This document shows positions 35,372 to 44,510 of a stretch of 64,000 nt of DNA, one piece after another. The notes beneath the pieces were generated by a model, which saw nothing but the letters and a program-made list of their open reading frames with translations, ran no database searches and was not told where the DNA came from. The DNA comes from Paenibacillus melissococcoides (GTDB lineage: Bacteria > Bacillota > Bacilli > Paenibacillales > Paenibacillaceae). Location: positions 372,001 to 436,000 of the forward strand of contig CALYLO010000006.1 of the NCBI GenBank assembly GCA_944800085.1, given 5' to 3'. The translations under genes and the position numbers were made by a program. Positions within the stretch are counted from its first letter, which is position 1; the number at the start of each line of letters is the position of its first letter.

Positions 35372-35412
35372 TCGAGCACCATCCCTCCCTTTTGCCGTAT
35401 TGATAAGCTGGT

Positions 35413-36045
35413 TCAGTACATGAACCGCTGGCGGAAGCGCACGCGATCGAATTGCTGCCGCGAGGCGAGCGGAACGTCCTTGCCGATGCGGACCATCAGG
35501 CAGTTGGCGGGATGCGAGCAGATCTCCGGATCGTCCGTCGCATACCATACCATGTCGACCGATTCCATCAGCCGCTCCATCATTTTCCGATAATCCCACA
35601 CATTGAGCCGGGTGCCTTCCAAATCCCAATGCCAGTAATATTCTGTCGTAAATACGATATAGCTCTCCATCTGATCGTCTTCAAACGCGGTCGTAATCAT
35701 TTTTTTGCCGAGCCCCAGCGAACGATACTCGTTGGCGACCTCGATGGCGCCCAGCTCGATGAGATCCTCCATGCCGCCCTCCGACCAGCGCTCCAGTTCG
35801 TCCGGATAGTGAAAGGTGACGTATCCGACGATGGTCTGGCCGTCCCGGGACACAATAATTCGTCCTTCCGGCAGCCCGGCGATCTCGATTAGCGCTTCCT
35901 GCTGTTCCTTCGGCCTTCGGAACGCATTCAGGTTCGGGTGCATGTCCCATGTGCTTAGCAGCTCCGGCTTGACGGGCCCTTCCACGACGATGACGCGATC
36001 TTCGTAAGGGATGATTTGCGCGTGATAACATTTTCGATGCTCCAC
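35413..36045 (-). CDS. acuA: protein acetyltransferase AcuA
   Basis: GNAT-family enzyme, 210 residues, that acetylates the active-site Lys of acetyl-CoA synthetase and switches it off. ANEYRSLGLGKKMITTAFED is the acetyl-CoA loop; the C-terminal DYRKMMERLMESVDMVWYAT and SHPANCLMVRIG are characteristic of AcuA. GTG 36045 follows AAGGAG by 7 bases. It is transcribed divergently from its substrate gene acsA across about 270 bases that carry a cre-like site, as in B. subtilis. Confidence 0.92.
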   Translation of the reverse strand: MEHRKCYHAQIIPYEDRVIVVEGPVKPELLSTWDMHPNLNAFRRPKEQQEALIEIAGLPEGRIIVSRDGQTIVGYVTFHYPDELERWSEGGMEDLIELGAIEVANEYRSLGLGKKMITTAFEDDQMESYIVFTTEYYWHWDLEGTRLNVWDYRKMMERLMESVDMVWYATDDPEICSHPANCLMVRIGKDVPLASRQQFDRVRFRQRFMY

Positions 36046-36136
36046 ACCCAGCAGCTCCTTTCGTCTCTTCCCTTGGTTATAGCAAAAAAAGGCCGTTTTG
36101 AAAAGGAAAAGAATAGGCTAAAAGAAAAACATATGC

Positions 36137-36142
36137 TATAAT
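36137..36142 (+). promoter_or_regulatory. TATAAT box in the acuA-acsA intergenic region
   Basis: A perfect -10 hexamer 178 bases before acsA, with no good -35. It is suitably placed to drive acsA with a long leader containing the cre-like site. Confidence 0.4.
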
Positions 36143-36221
36143 AAATCAAGCTTGAAATAATTCATGAAATCTCCCCTTGACAGCACGATTCACATCAAAG
36201 TCAAAATTTTTTGCAAGCTCC

Positions 36222-36235
36222 TGAAAGCGGTTTTA
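36222..36235 (+). promoter_or_regulatory. candidate cre site (CcpA operator)
   Basis: TGAAAGCGGTTTTA matches the cre consensus TGWAANCGNTNWCA except for T instead of C at position 13. It is 80 bases downstream of the TATAAT at 36137, where CcpA could block elongation. acsA and acu genes are CcpA targets in B. subtilis. Confidence 0.55.
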
Positions 36236-36319
36236 TTTGCGAATGAGGCAAATGCCGGCATGACCAAGCAACCAATCATGAACATTCATGAAGTTAGGAA
36301 ACAGGAGGATGAAGCGACA

Positions 36320-38044
36320 ATGAGTAACGTGCAAGGAGAAATCATTACCCCATCAGCATCCAACCCGAACTTGAAAAATTACGAAGAGGCGGTTGCCAAC
36401 TTCAATTGGGAGAGCGTCGAGCAGAACTTCTCCTGGGCGGAGACGGGCCGGGTCAATATGGCTTACGAGGCGATTGACCGGCATGTCGATCAAGGCCGCG
36501 GAGATAAGCTGGCTCTGCTCTATAGCGACGCGCAGCGTGACGAGTCATACACGTTCGCGGACCTGAAGCGCAAGTCCAACCAATTCGCCAATGTGCTTCG
36601 CTCGCTCGGCATTCAGAAGGGTGAGCGGGTCTTTATTTTTATGCCGCGGACGCCGGAGCTCTATGTGAGCGTGTTCGGCATCCTGAAGGCGGGCGCGGTC
36701 GTGGGGCCGCTGTTCGAAGCGTTCATGGAGACAGCCGTCAAAGATCGCTTGCAGGACAGCGAGGCTGTCGCGATCGTGACGACGCCGGCGCTGGCCCACC
36801 GGGTACCGCGCGCCGAGCTTCCGAAGCTGAAGCATGTCATTCTCGTCGGCGAAGACGTGAATACGCAGGAAGGCTATATCGATTTCCACGCCGAGATGGC
36901 GGAAGCGTCCGAGGAAGCGGAGATGGAATGGCTGGGCCGCGAAGACGGTCTCATTATCCACTATACATCCGGATCGACCGGGAAGCCGAAGGGCGTCTAC
37001 CATGTTCAAAATGCAATGATCCAACATTATCATACAGGCAATGTCGTGCTGGATTTGAAGGAAGATGACATCTATTGGTGCACGGCCGATCCAGGCTGGG
37101 TTACCGGTACATCGTACGGCATATTTGCGCCGTGGCTGCACGGCGCAACGAATGTGATCCGCGGGGGGCGGTTCAGCCCGCAGGATTGGTACAGCACGAT
37201 TCAGAAATATAAAGTGACGGTATGGTACAGCGCGCCGACCGCGTTCCGCATGCTGATGAGCGCGGGGAACGATGTCATTGCCCACTACGACCTGTCCAGC
37301 CTCCGGCACGTCTTGTCCGTCGGCGAGCCGCTAAATCCGGAAGTCGTTCGCTGGGGCATGAAGGTCTACGGTCAGCGCATTCATGATACGTGGTGGATGA
37401 CGGAGACGGGCGGGCAGCTGATCTGCAATTATCCGGCGATGCCGCTGAAGCCGGGATCGATGGGACGTCCGGTGCCGGGCGTAGAGGCTTCGATTATCGA
37501 TGATCAGGGGAACGAGCTGCCGCCATACCGGATGGGGAATCTGGCCATCCGCACGCCTTGGCCTTCGATGATGCGCCAAGTATGGAACAACCCGGCCAAG
37601 TTCCAGGAGTATTTCCGCGTTGACGGATGGTATATTTCAGGCGACTCGGCCTATCGGGACGAGGATGGTTATTTCTGGTTCCAGGGGCGGATCGACGACG
37701 TCATCAATACGTCCGGCGAGCGGGTCGGGCCGTTCGAGGTCGAGAGTAAGCTGGTCGAGCATCCGGCTGTCGCGGAAGCCGGCGTCATCGGCAAGCCGGA
37801 TCCGGTCCGCGCCGAGATCATTAAGGCGTTCATCTCTCTGCGAGAAGGCTACAGCCCGTCGGATGAGTTGAAGGCCGATATTTCCAGATACGTGAAGGAG
37901 AACTTGTCCGCGCACGCCGCGCCGCGCGAGATTGAATTCAAGGATAAGCTGCCGAAGACGCGTTCAGGGAAAATTATGCGCCGTGTCTTGAAGGCATGGG
38001 AGCTGAATCTGCCGACAGGCGATTTGTCGACAATTGAAGACTGA
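36320..38044 (+). CDS. acsA: acetyl-CoA synthetase
   Basis: AMP-forming acetate:CoA ligase, 574 residues. The AMP-binding loop is IIHYTSGSTGKPKGVYH; WWMTETGGQLICNYP is the A5 motif; GWYISGDSAYRDEDGYFWFQ the A7 region; LPKTRSGKIMRRVLKAWE contains the Lys acetylated by AcuA. Start ATG 36320 is 11 bases behind AGGAGG; an upstream in-frame extension to 36164 crosses the cre-like site and is rejected. Works with the divergent acuA-acuC pair for acetylation control. Two hairpins follow. Confidence 0.95.
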   Translation: MSNVQGEIITPSASNPNLKNYEEAVANFNWESVEQNFSWAETGRVNMAYEAIDRHVDQGRGDKLALLYSDAQRDESYTFADLKRKSNQFANVLRSLGIQKGERVFIFMPRTPELYVSVFGILKAGAVVGPLFEAFMETAVKDRLQDSEAVAIVTTPALAHRVPRAELPKLKHVILVGEDVNTQEGYIDFHAEMAEASEEAEMEWLGREDGLIIHYTSGSTGKPKGVYHVQNAMIQHYHTGNVVLDLKEDDIYWCTADPGWVTGTSYGIFAPWLHGATNVIRGGRFSPQDWYSTIQKYKVTVWYSAPTAFRMLMSAGNDVIAHYDLSSLRHVLSVGEPLNPEVVRWGMKVYGQRIHDTWWMTETGGQLICNYPAMPLKPGSMGRPVPGVEASIIDDQGNELPPYRMGNLAIRTPWPSMMRQVWNNPAKFQEYFRVDGWYISGDSAYRDEDGYFWFQGRIDDVINTSGERVGPFEVESKLVEHPAVAEAGVIGKPDPVRAEIIKAFISLREGYSPSDELKADISRYVKENLSAHAAPREIEFKDKLPKTRSGKIMRRVLKAWELNLPTGDLSTIED

Positions 38045-38056
38045 TGCCGCATAGCG

Positions 38057-38082
38057 AAGAGGAGGCCTCAGGGCCTCCTCTT
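38057..38082 (+). terminator. acsA terminator
   Basis: AAGAGGAGGCC and GGCCTCCTCTT, a perfect 11-bp stem with TCAG loop, 12 bases after the stop. Confidence 0.75.
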
Positions 38083-38102
38083 ATGCTGCCGGATCATAGA
38101 AG

Positions 38103-38137
38103 ACAACAGCGATGGCTCAGGATGCCATCGCTGTTGT
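38103..38137 (-). terminator. terminator of the convergent PBP gene
   Basis: ACAACAGCGATGGC and GCCATCGCTGTTGT form a perfect 14-bp stem around a 7-base loop, 34 bases behind the PBP stop. Confidence 0.7.
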
Positions 38138-38170
38138 TCATTCGCATCGTGCAAGGGTTCGCGCGATCCG

Positions 38171-41100
38171 TTATGGATTTTTGACTTGAACGGCGGAAGT
38201 CGGGCTCGATTCTCCGGCGCTGTTCACGGCCGTGACCCGGTACCAGCCTGCCGGCGAGATCGTGATCAGCTCGAATTGTGCCGTCGGCGTCGTGCCGATG
38301 CGTTCATACGAACCGCCGTCGGAGCTGTAGTAGATCACATACTCGCTCGGATTGTTGGACGAGGCGCTCCAGGTCAGCTTCAAGCCCATATCCGTCAAGG
38401 AAGCTTGCGGATTGCCCGGCGTGCTCGGCGGACTGTCCGCCTCATTCGGAGCATCCGTCTCTGTTCCTTGATCCTGTCCGTCCTCGCCCGCGCTGCCGTC
38501 TCCCGTTGAGCCGGGGTTCTCCCCATCCGGACCGCCAGTGCCGGAACCATCCGGATCAGGCTCCACGTTAGCCCCTCCCAGCGTCACGGTCTGAGATGGG
38601 GCCGATTCATTGCCGGCCACATCGACAGCCGTTACATAGTAAGCGTACTGATGCGAGTTGGAGAAATACGTCTTGAATTGAGTCTCCTCTCCCGTCAGCA
38701 CCGTTCCTGCTTCGCGCTTGAATGGACCGCCATCCAAGGAACGGTACAGACGATAACCGACGACATCCGCTTCACCGTTCCGCGAGAACGAAACGCGCAG
38801 CGTCGTGTCGCCCAATTCCTCCAGGCTTACGCCGGACGGCGGAGCCGGCGGCTTGCCGTCATCCTTGCGCGGATCGACCTTCGCAGGCGCGTCGGTGTTG
38901 GCGTCCTCCGGCAAATAGGAGGACAGCGAGCGCCGCTGGCTGCTGGAAGACAGATGGTTCAGCGCTTGCTTCAGCTCCTCGATCAGCTCTTGGATCGGCT
39001 TCTCGCGCTTCATGACCACTTTTTCGCGGGTCATATCGTCAGGCGTCGTATCCTGCGGGATATAATTAACACCGTCATACGTAATATACTTCATCTTTTG
39101 CAGCGCATCCTCGGTCTCTGTCGGCACGAATTTGCGATTGAAGATATCCGTTACGTAACGGCCGGCCTGCTTCGTCAGCTCGTTCGGAAGCTTCCCGCTT
39201 AATCCGGAGACGGTCATCCGCACGATGCCGTCAGGCTGGCTGAATTTCTTCGTCTCGAACAATTCTGGCTTCAGCTTGTTCACTTCGTTCATGACTTTGG
39301 ACCAGATCTGGGTTGAGCGGGAATAGGCGTCCCGATTCAATACGTGAATCTGCTGGTCATACCCGACCCATACGCCCATCGTCACGTCCGGGGTATAGCC
39401 GATGAACCAGGTGTCGGCGTAGTTCTGGGTCGAACCCGTCTTGGCGGCCACTTCCACTTGGCCGAACAGATCGAACTCGGACTGCACCCGGCGTCCGGTA
39501 CCGCGCGGATCGGTAATGACGGTTTTGAGCATATCCGTCATCAGATACGCGCTTTGTTCGGACACGACCGGCTTCGGATCGACTTTGTGCTGATATATGA
39601 TTTTGCCGTTCGAATCCACGATCTTGGATATCATGTACGGATCGTTATACTTCCCGCCGTTGGCGATAACACCGAATGCATTGGTAATCTCCTCAACGGT
39701 AACGCCATAGCGCAGGCCGCCGATGACCCCGGTCTGGGCGTAATAATCCTCCGGCTGAATCGTCGTGATTCCGAGCTTCTGGACGAAGTCAAGCGCCTGC
39801 TTGACGCCCAGCTTCTCTATGTAGATCTTGAGCGCCGGCAAGTTAAGCGATTCATTGAGCGCCTTTCTGGCGGTTACGAGCCCCTGGTATCTCATATTCG
39901 CGTTGCCGGGAATATGGTAACCCTTGGAGCCGTCCTTCAACACCATCGGCGCGTCGTCCAGGATGGAGGCCGGCTGAATCAAGCCTTGATCCAGAGCTGG
40001 CAAATAAGCGGCCAACGGCTTCATTGTCGAGCCCGGCTGGCGCAGCATTTGCGTGGCGAAGTTCATCTGCTCCTCATAGAAATCGCGGCCTTCAATCATG
40101 CCGAGGATCGCCCCGGTATGATGATTAATCATCATACCGGCGACTTGCTCCAAGCCCTTCGTCTCGCTGTACGGAGAGAAGTTGCTCGCGTCATTGGCTA
40201 CATTTTTCATGGCCTTGTAAATCTTCTTGTCGATCGTGGTGTAGACCTTGTATCCGCCGTGGAGCAGCTGCTCCCGGGCATTCTGCAGCAATTCCGCATT
40301 CTCGCGCTTGCGCAGATCGGCCCGCGTGAATTCCGGGTACTTCTGAAGAACAAGCACTTCGGCGGCAGCCCGTTCGGCTTCCAGCATCAGGTATGGATAG
40401 ATCGCATATGCCTTCGCATTTGGCTTGGCGATGGAGCCCCGGATGTCAAATGCCAATGCTTCGTCATATTGCTGCTGCGTAATTTTATGCTCCTCGAGCA
40501 TGCGTTTCAGAACCAGCTTCTGGCGCTTGATGGCTCTCTCGATGCCTTCCTCATTGATTTCTCCTTTGCCCGTGAACGCGGAGTAGGCGGAAGGGAGCTG
40601 GGGAAGACCGGCCAAATACGCCGATTGGGCAATATTCAGCTTATCAAGCTTGTCGATATTGAAGATTCCTTTGGCCGCTGCCTTGATGCCGTACAGATTA
40701 TAACCACTCGAGCCGTTGCCGAACGAAACCTTGTTCAAGTAGGCGGTCAATATTTCTTCCTTCGACAGCATGCGCTCGATGCGCAGAGAGAGAAAGATCT
40801 CTTTGGCTTTCCGGCTGTCGGTACGATCCAAGGTCAAAAACACTTGTCTCGCCAACTGCTGGGTCAGGGTGCTCCCGCCTGTCTGCACCGGCTTATTCAG
40901 CACTTTTTGCATTACAGCCCGGGACAGCCCCCGGATATCAATGCCCATATGCTCGAAAAAACGGTTGTCTTCCGTTGCGATAAGCGCGTCGATAACGGTC
41001 TGCGGAATCTCGTCCATCGTAACCGGCCGCCTGTCTTCATCGGTGCGAAGCTGGCCGATAGGAGAGCCGTCATTAAAATATACAAAACCTGTGAATGCAT

Positions 41101-41311
41101 TTTCCTGAATCTTCTGCTCGATGTATTCCCGCGAACGAATCGGTTCATCCTTCACAAGGGAAGTGACGTAGCCGATGCCAGCACCGCCTACGAATAAGCA
41201 ACATAGAATACCGAGCAGCATGAGCCACTTCGTGACGGTCCAGATTCGACGTCCAACCGACTTTTTCGGCCTCGGCTTGTCGTCCTTTTCCGTCAGTTTC
41301 TCATCTACCAT
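38171..41311 (-). CDS. class A penicillin-binding protein with two fibronectin-III domains
   Basis: Bifunctional peptidoglycan synthase of the PBP1A family, 1046 residues. A cytosolic basic leader and one membrane anchor (WLMLLGILCCLFVGGAGIGY) precede the GT51 glycosyltransferase domain: EDNRFFEHMGIDIRG and GGSTLTQQLARQVF. The transpeptidase domain has SxxK in GSTMKPLAAYL, SLN and KTGSTQN. Beyond about residue 800 come an acidic linker and two fibronectin type III repeats separated by a Gly/Asp/Pro-rich spacer. ATG 41311 has AGGAGG 9 bases before it. The extra C-terminal modules probably interact with wall polymer. Confidence 0.93.
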   Translation of the reverse strand: MVDEKLTEKDDKPRPKKSVGRRIWTVTKWLMLLGILCCLFVGGAGIGYVTSLVKDEPIRSREYIEQKIQENAFTGFVYFNDGSPIGQLRTDEDRRPVTMDEIPQTVIDALIATEDNRFFEHMGIDIRGLSRAVMQKVLNKPVQTGGSTLTQQLARQVFLTLDRTDSRKAKEIFLSLRIERMLSKEEILTAYLNKVSFGNGSSGYNLYGIKAAAKGIFNIDKLDKLNIAQSAYLAGLPQLPSAYSAFTGKGEINEEGIERAIKRQKLVLKRMLEEHKITQQQYDEALAFDIRGSIAKPNAKAYAIYPYLMLEAERAAAEVLVLQKYPEFTRADLRKRENAELLQNAREQLLHGGYKVYTTIDKKIYKAMKNVANDASNFSPYSETKGLEQVAGMMINHHTGAILGMIEGRDFYEEQMNFATQMLRQPGSTMKPLAAYLPALDQGLIQPASILDDAPMVLKDGSKGYHIPGNANMRYQGLVTARKALNESLNLPALKIYIEKLGVKQALDFVQKLGITTIQPEDYYAQTGVIGGLRYGVTVEEITNAFGVIANGGKYNDPYMISKIVDSNGKIIYQHKVDPKPVVSEQSAYLMTDMLKTVITDPRGTGRRVQSEFDLFGQVEVAAKTGSTQNYADTWFIGYTPDVTMGVWVGYDQQIHVLNRDAYSRSTQIWSKVMNEVNKLKPELFETKKFSQPDGIVRMTVSGLSGKLPNELTKQAGRYVTDIFNRKFVPTETEDALQKMKYITYDGVNYIPQDTTPDDMTREKVVMKREKPIQELIEELKQALNHLSSSSQRRSLSSYLPEDANTDAPAKVDPRKDDGKPPAPPSGVSLEELGDTTLRVSFSRNGEADVVGYRLYRSLDGGPFKREAGTVLTGEETQFKTYFSNSHQYAYYVTAVDVAGNESAPSQTVTLGGANVEPDPDGSGTGGPDGENPGSTGDGSAGEDGQDQGTETDAPNEADSPPSTPGNPQASLTDMGLKLTWSASSNNPSEYVIYYSSDGGSYERIGTTPTAQFELITISPAGWYRVTAVNSAGESSPTSAVQVKNP

Positions 41312-41695
41312 GCATTTTTTCCTCCTTATATTGCAGCGCTTTCCATTATACCACAAAAGTCGATTTGGTAGATGTTACTTTCCTTAGCTGCTTACAAAAT
41401 GAACGTAGGTAATAAGAGGAAGGCGAAGCAAATGATTGGGCGAACGGGACCGGTTGTGTTATAAATTAATTTATCTTGCAAAAACACGAATATGATAAAG
41501 CGAAGACAGAATCAGCAGATGTCCGGCATCGTATAAGCCAGAGAGCCGGCGGGTGGTGCGAACCGGCCGATGCGGAACCTTGAATTCCAATTCTGGAGCA
41601 TGAAATCAAAATCGATGATCCGAATGCCGAGCCGGCGATTGGGGATGAATGCGGCTTCCTTTTTCTATGGGCTAGGCGCAATCCTGCGTTTATAC
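41312..41695. other. intergenic region between PBP gene and IS4 copy B
   Basis: AT-rich near the PBP start, then moderately GC-rich. A 71-codon minus-strand ORF has no SD or recognisable content. CGTTTATAC at 41687-41695 is the left target duplication of the IS. Confidence 0.4.
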
Positions 41696-43207
41696 CACTA
41701 GCGTTGCATCAATCTTTTTACGAAAATTTCTATCCCATAAGTCTCTATATTTGTAACTTATTGAACTATATTCATGGACAAAAATAAAGAAATCTCCTAT
41801 TGTTGAGTTACCCTAACGTTATCCATAAAACGCCTCAACAAAGGAGATTTCTTATGGATAACGTACCGAATCATAACGTCATTTGTCAATGCCTAAAATG
41901 GTTACATGTCCATTCTACTCGACACGAGTCATTGGATTACCGGGCCCAAAAGCTGTTTGTCGGCTCTTCGACACTCTTATTTGTAGAGGCACAGCTTCAG
42001 CAACGAGACTCATACAAAGTCATGTCAGAGCATGTAGCGGCTAATCCTGAATTTCAAGATCTTCTGGGTCTCAAGAGCATAAGCGCTTCTCAACTATCGC
42101 GGAAGCTGAAACGGCTGCCTATGGAGTATCTTCAGACGCTCTTTTTCTCGCTCATTGATCGAATCAAGCAACTTACAAAAGGGAAACGCGGCATTACGCC
42201 TGGTATTGGGAAACTCAAGCTAATCGATTCATCGGGAATTACACTACCTCCCATTCTCGCGAAATGGTCCTATTGTTCCAAAAGTAGCCATGGCGTGAAG
42301 ATGCACACCTCCTTGGTCGTTGCGGACTCCAAAACGATGTATCCAGACAAGATCGTCGCTTCAACCAAAGATGTAGCCGATCATGAAGTCGTGTTGGAAT
42401 TTACAGTGGATAAAGATGCGACCTACGTGATGGACCGAGGATACCAGGTATACGACCATTTTCAGAAATGGGTAGAGGATAAGATTAAATTTGTTTGCCG
42501 CGTCAAGCAAAAGAGCCGGTTAACGATCATCAGAAAAAGAGACCTCCCCAAAAGGCAGAATGGGTTTATCCTTGATGCTGATGTGACGATGCCGGAGCTG
42601 CCAGCGGTTCTGCGTTTGATTGAGTTTAAGGATGACCAAGGGCGTACCTATCGAATTGTAACGAATCGATTTGACTTATCCGCACATCAAATTGCCGAGA
42701 TTTATCGAAATCGCTGGCATATTGAGTTGTTTTTTAAATGGGTCAAGCAGCATATTCGATTGGTAAAACCCCACGGTTATACGGCCGAAGCGATTTGGAA
42801 CCAAATGTATATTGCTTTAATCGCGTATGCTCTCTGTTTGCTGATTAAATTAACACTGGACTGTAAAAAGTCGACATGGGACCTCCTCCAGTTGATTCGC
42901 ATCTATGCGGAAAAACCATGGGAAAATTTGATCGCTGCACTCAACCGCAAGCCGACTCGAACATCTAGAGGTCGACCAAAGCGAAATGGGATACGTCCGA
43001 AAAAGGCAACAAAGTCGATGAAACCGAGACTGATTGTGACGTAATGACAAACGAAAACGATTTTTACATATAATGGATAACGCGTAGGGTCTGTTTCCAG
43101 CTCGACTTTTTTAGACTTAGCGCGGACATCGCAAATGTAAATATATATCATATATTGATGTTAATTGAAATTAGATTATGAACTAACCGCTCGATGCAAC
43201 GCTAGTG
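41696..43207 (+). mobile_element. IS4-family insertion sequence, copy B (1512 bp)
   Basis: Same 15-bp ends as copy A (CACTAGCGTTGCATC and inverse) with a perfect 9-bp target duplication CGTTTATAC at 41687-41695 and 43208-43216. Inverted relative to copy A, 25 kb away. A few substitutions and one indel distinguish the copies. Confidence 0.93.
41854..43044 (+). CDS. IS4-family transposase (copy B)
   Basis: 396 residues, intact, differing from copy A at a few positions only. The same DDE motifs (LKLIDSSGITLPP, TYVMDRGYQVYDHF, YRNRWHIELFFKWVKQH) are present. ATG 41854 follows AAGGAG; an upstream in-frame ATG at 41800 lies before the SD and is not used in copy A. Two functional-looking copies in one window imply recent activity of this element in the genome. 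Confidence 0.93.
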   Translation: MDNVPNHNVICQCLKWLHVHSTRHESLDYRAQKLFVGSSTLLFVEAQLQQRDSYKVMSEHVAANPEFQDLLGLKSISASQLSRKLKRLPMEYLQTLFFSLIDRIKQLTKGKRGITPGIGKLKLIDSSGITLPPILAKWSYCSKSSHGVKMHTSLVVADSKTMYPDKIVASTKDVADHEVVLEFTVDKDATYVMDRGYQVYDHFQKWVEDKIKFVCRVKQKSRLTIIRKRDLPKRQNGFILDADVTMPELPAVLRLIEFKDDQGRTYRIVTNRFDLSAHQIAEIYRNRWHIELFFKWVKQHIRLVKPHGYTAEAIWNQMYIALIAYALCLLIKLTLDCKKSTWDLLQLIRIYAEKPWENLIAALNRKPTRTSRGRPKRNGIRPKKATKSMKPRLIVT

Positions 43208-43215
43208 CGTTTATA

Positions 43216-43258
43216 CAGTAATTTCTCCCTTTTGGGCTCATTTTAGAAAAAATTACTG
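43216..43258. repeat. 43-nt palindromic dispersed repeat, copy 4
   Basis: CAGTAATTT (43216-43224) and AAATTACTG (43250-43258) pair at all 9 positions around 25 nt. Relative to copy 1 one G-C pair has become T-A on both arms. IS4 copy B sits immediately 5', its target duplication sharing one base with the first arm. Confidence 0.75.
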
Positions 43259-43317
43259 TAAATCTACATCTTTTTTTGCCTATTTTCTTCTATTTTTTGA
43301 GTGATATAGTTGAAATT

Positions 43318-43337
43318 GCTGCAGTTTTGCAGGAACT
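43318..43337 (+). repeat. core motif of the dispersed repeat
   Basis: GCTGCAGTTTTGCAGGAACT matches the ATGCAGTTTTGCAGGAAT core seen at 15310 (inverse) and 62535. CAG at 43330 and the CTG at 43369-43371 are about 42 bases apart, close to the 43-nt unit. Confidence 0.5.
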
Positions 43338-43435
43338 CCGTTTCGGCACAAATACGCTTCCGATAATGCTGCCGCTTTGCAGCTTATTGAACAGTTTCGA
43401 TGCGGTCTCTGTTCTGTACGCAGCGAAAAAAAGAC

Positions 43436-43469
43436 AACAAAAAATCGCCGTCCATTCGGAACGGCGATT
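43436..43469 (-). terminator. rpsD terminator
   Basis: AATCGCCGT (43443-43451) pairs with ACGGCGATT (43461-43469); on the minus strand TTTTTTGTTG follows. Confidence 0.85.
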
Positions 43470-43490
43470 CGCTGCCTCAAGATGAGAATC

Positions 43491-44093
43491 TTAACGGCTG
43501 TAGAACTCGACGATTTGCTTCTCGTCGATCTCTTGGGACAATTCTCCGCGCTCTGGCAGGCGGATGTACTTGCCTTCAAGAGCAGCTTCGTTGAATTCCA
43601 AGTAGTTCGGAAGGTGATGACGGCCTTCCATCGCTTCTTTGATTACTTTCAGGCCGCGGCTTCTCTCGCGAAGACCGATAACGTCGCCTGGAGTAACAAT
43701 GTAGGATGGGATATCGACTTTCTTGCCATTCACCGTAACGTGGCCGTGAGCAACCAATTGGCGCGCGCCTGCGCGGGAATTCGAGAACCCGAGGCGGTAT
43801 ACCAGGTTGTCCAGACGGCTCTCCAGCAGGAACATGAAGTTCTCGCCGGCGATGCCTTGCATTTTCGTTGCGCGGTCGAACAAGGTGCGGAATTGCTTCT
43901 CGCCCAAGCCGTACATGTGGCGAAGCTTTTGCTTCTCTTGCAATTGAACAGCGTAGCCGCTCAATTTTTTGCGCATTCCCGGACCATGTTGTCCTGGAGG
44001 ATAAGCGCGGTTTTTCAATTCTTTGCCTGTGCCGCTCAGAGAGATGCCGAGACGGCGGCTCAATTTGAACTTAGGACCTGTGTAACGTGCCAT
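43491..44093 (-). CDS. rpsD: 30S ribosomal protein S4
   Basis: 200-residue primary 16S-binding protein. MARYTGPKFKLSRRLGISLS is the universal S4 start, and RLDNLVYRLGFSNSRAGARQ is the S4 RNA-binding domain; GHVTVNGKKVDIPSYIV follows. The N-terminal Cys cluster of zinc-type S4 is absent. AAGGAG precedes ATG 44093. It is a monocistronic gene with its own promoter, a leader of about 170 nt and a terminator, as in Bacillus, where S4 represses its own translation through the leader. Confidence 0.97.
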   Translation of the reverse strand: MARYTGPKFKLSRRLGISLSGTGKELKNRAYPPGQHGPGMRKKLSGYAVQLQEKQKLRHMYGLGEKQFRTLFDRATKMQGIAGENFMFLLESRLDNLVYRLGFSNSRAGARQLVAHGHVTVNGKKVDIPSYIVTPGDVIGLRERSRGLKVIKEAMEGRHHLPNYLEFNEAALEGKYIRLPERGELSQEIDEKQIVEFYSR

Positions 44094-44262
44094 ATGAAAG
44101 TTGACTCCTTCTCAAACGAAATGTTAGATAATGGGTCGCTTTGCGCCGATTCCCATCCTCATGCTGATATATGGATCAGCTCCGGCCCGGGGTTCCAGCC
44201 GCTGCCCGTCCGGCGATGGAAATACGTGAGGGTGACACAACAGTTCTCCCCTTATACATCTA
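44094..44262 (-). promoter_or_regulatory. rpsD 5' leader, probable S4 autoregulatory region
   Basis: About 170 nt between the rpsD promoter and its start, GC-rich in the middle (CCGCTGCCCGTCCGGCG on the plus strand) with no gene. By analogy with Firmicute rpsD leaders it may fold into the S4-binding pseudoknot; the fold was not computed. Confidence 0.5.
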
Positions 44263-44267
44263 ACAAT

Positions 44268-44295
44268 TCTATAAGATCATTGGGCCGAATGTCAA
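44268..44295 (-). promoter_or_regulatory. sigma-A promoter of rpsD
   Basis: On the minus strand a perfect TTGACA (44295-44290), 16 bases, TATAGA (44273-44268). The remaining DNA up to 44510 is the upstream region of the divergent cyclase gene, with TATGAT at about 44471 but no good -35. Confidence 0.7.
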
Positions 44296-44510
44296 GACGG
44301 TCTGCGGCGAATCTCGTGCTTTTCAATATTTCTTGCTTATCATAGAAAAGCGGCAACGATTCGACAAGTTGCGGCTTACAAAACGGTAGATCTTTCGACA
44401 TAGTTCTTATGACCCAAAAAACTTTTGAAGAGTGTGTGGAAGTAGTACATTTTAGTAGAGAAATATTGTATGATAGTAGGAGACCACCCTTTATATAGAA
44501 GGAGAAGAGC

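Noticed and set aside
39344..41197. 617-codon open frame on the plus strand
   Set aside because: It runs antisense to the PBP gene, whose motifs are complete; the translation lacks domain-like features and reflects codon bias of the opposite strand.
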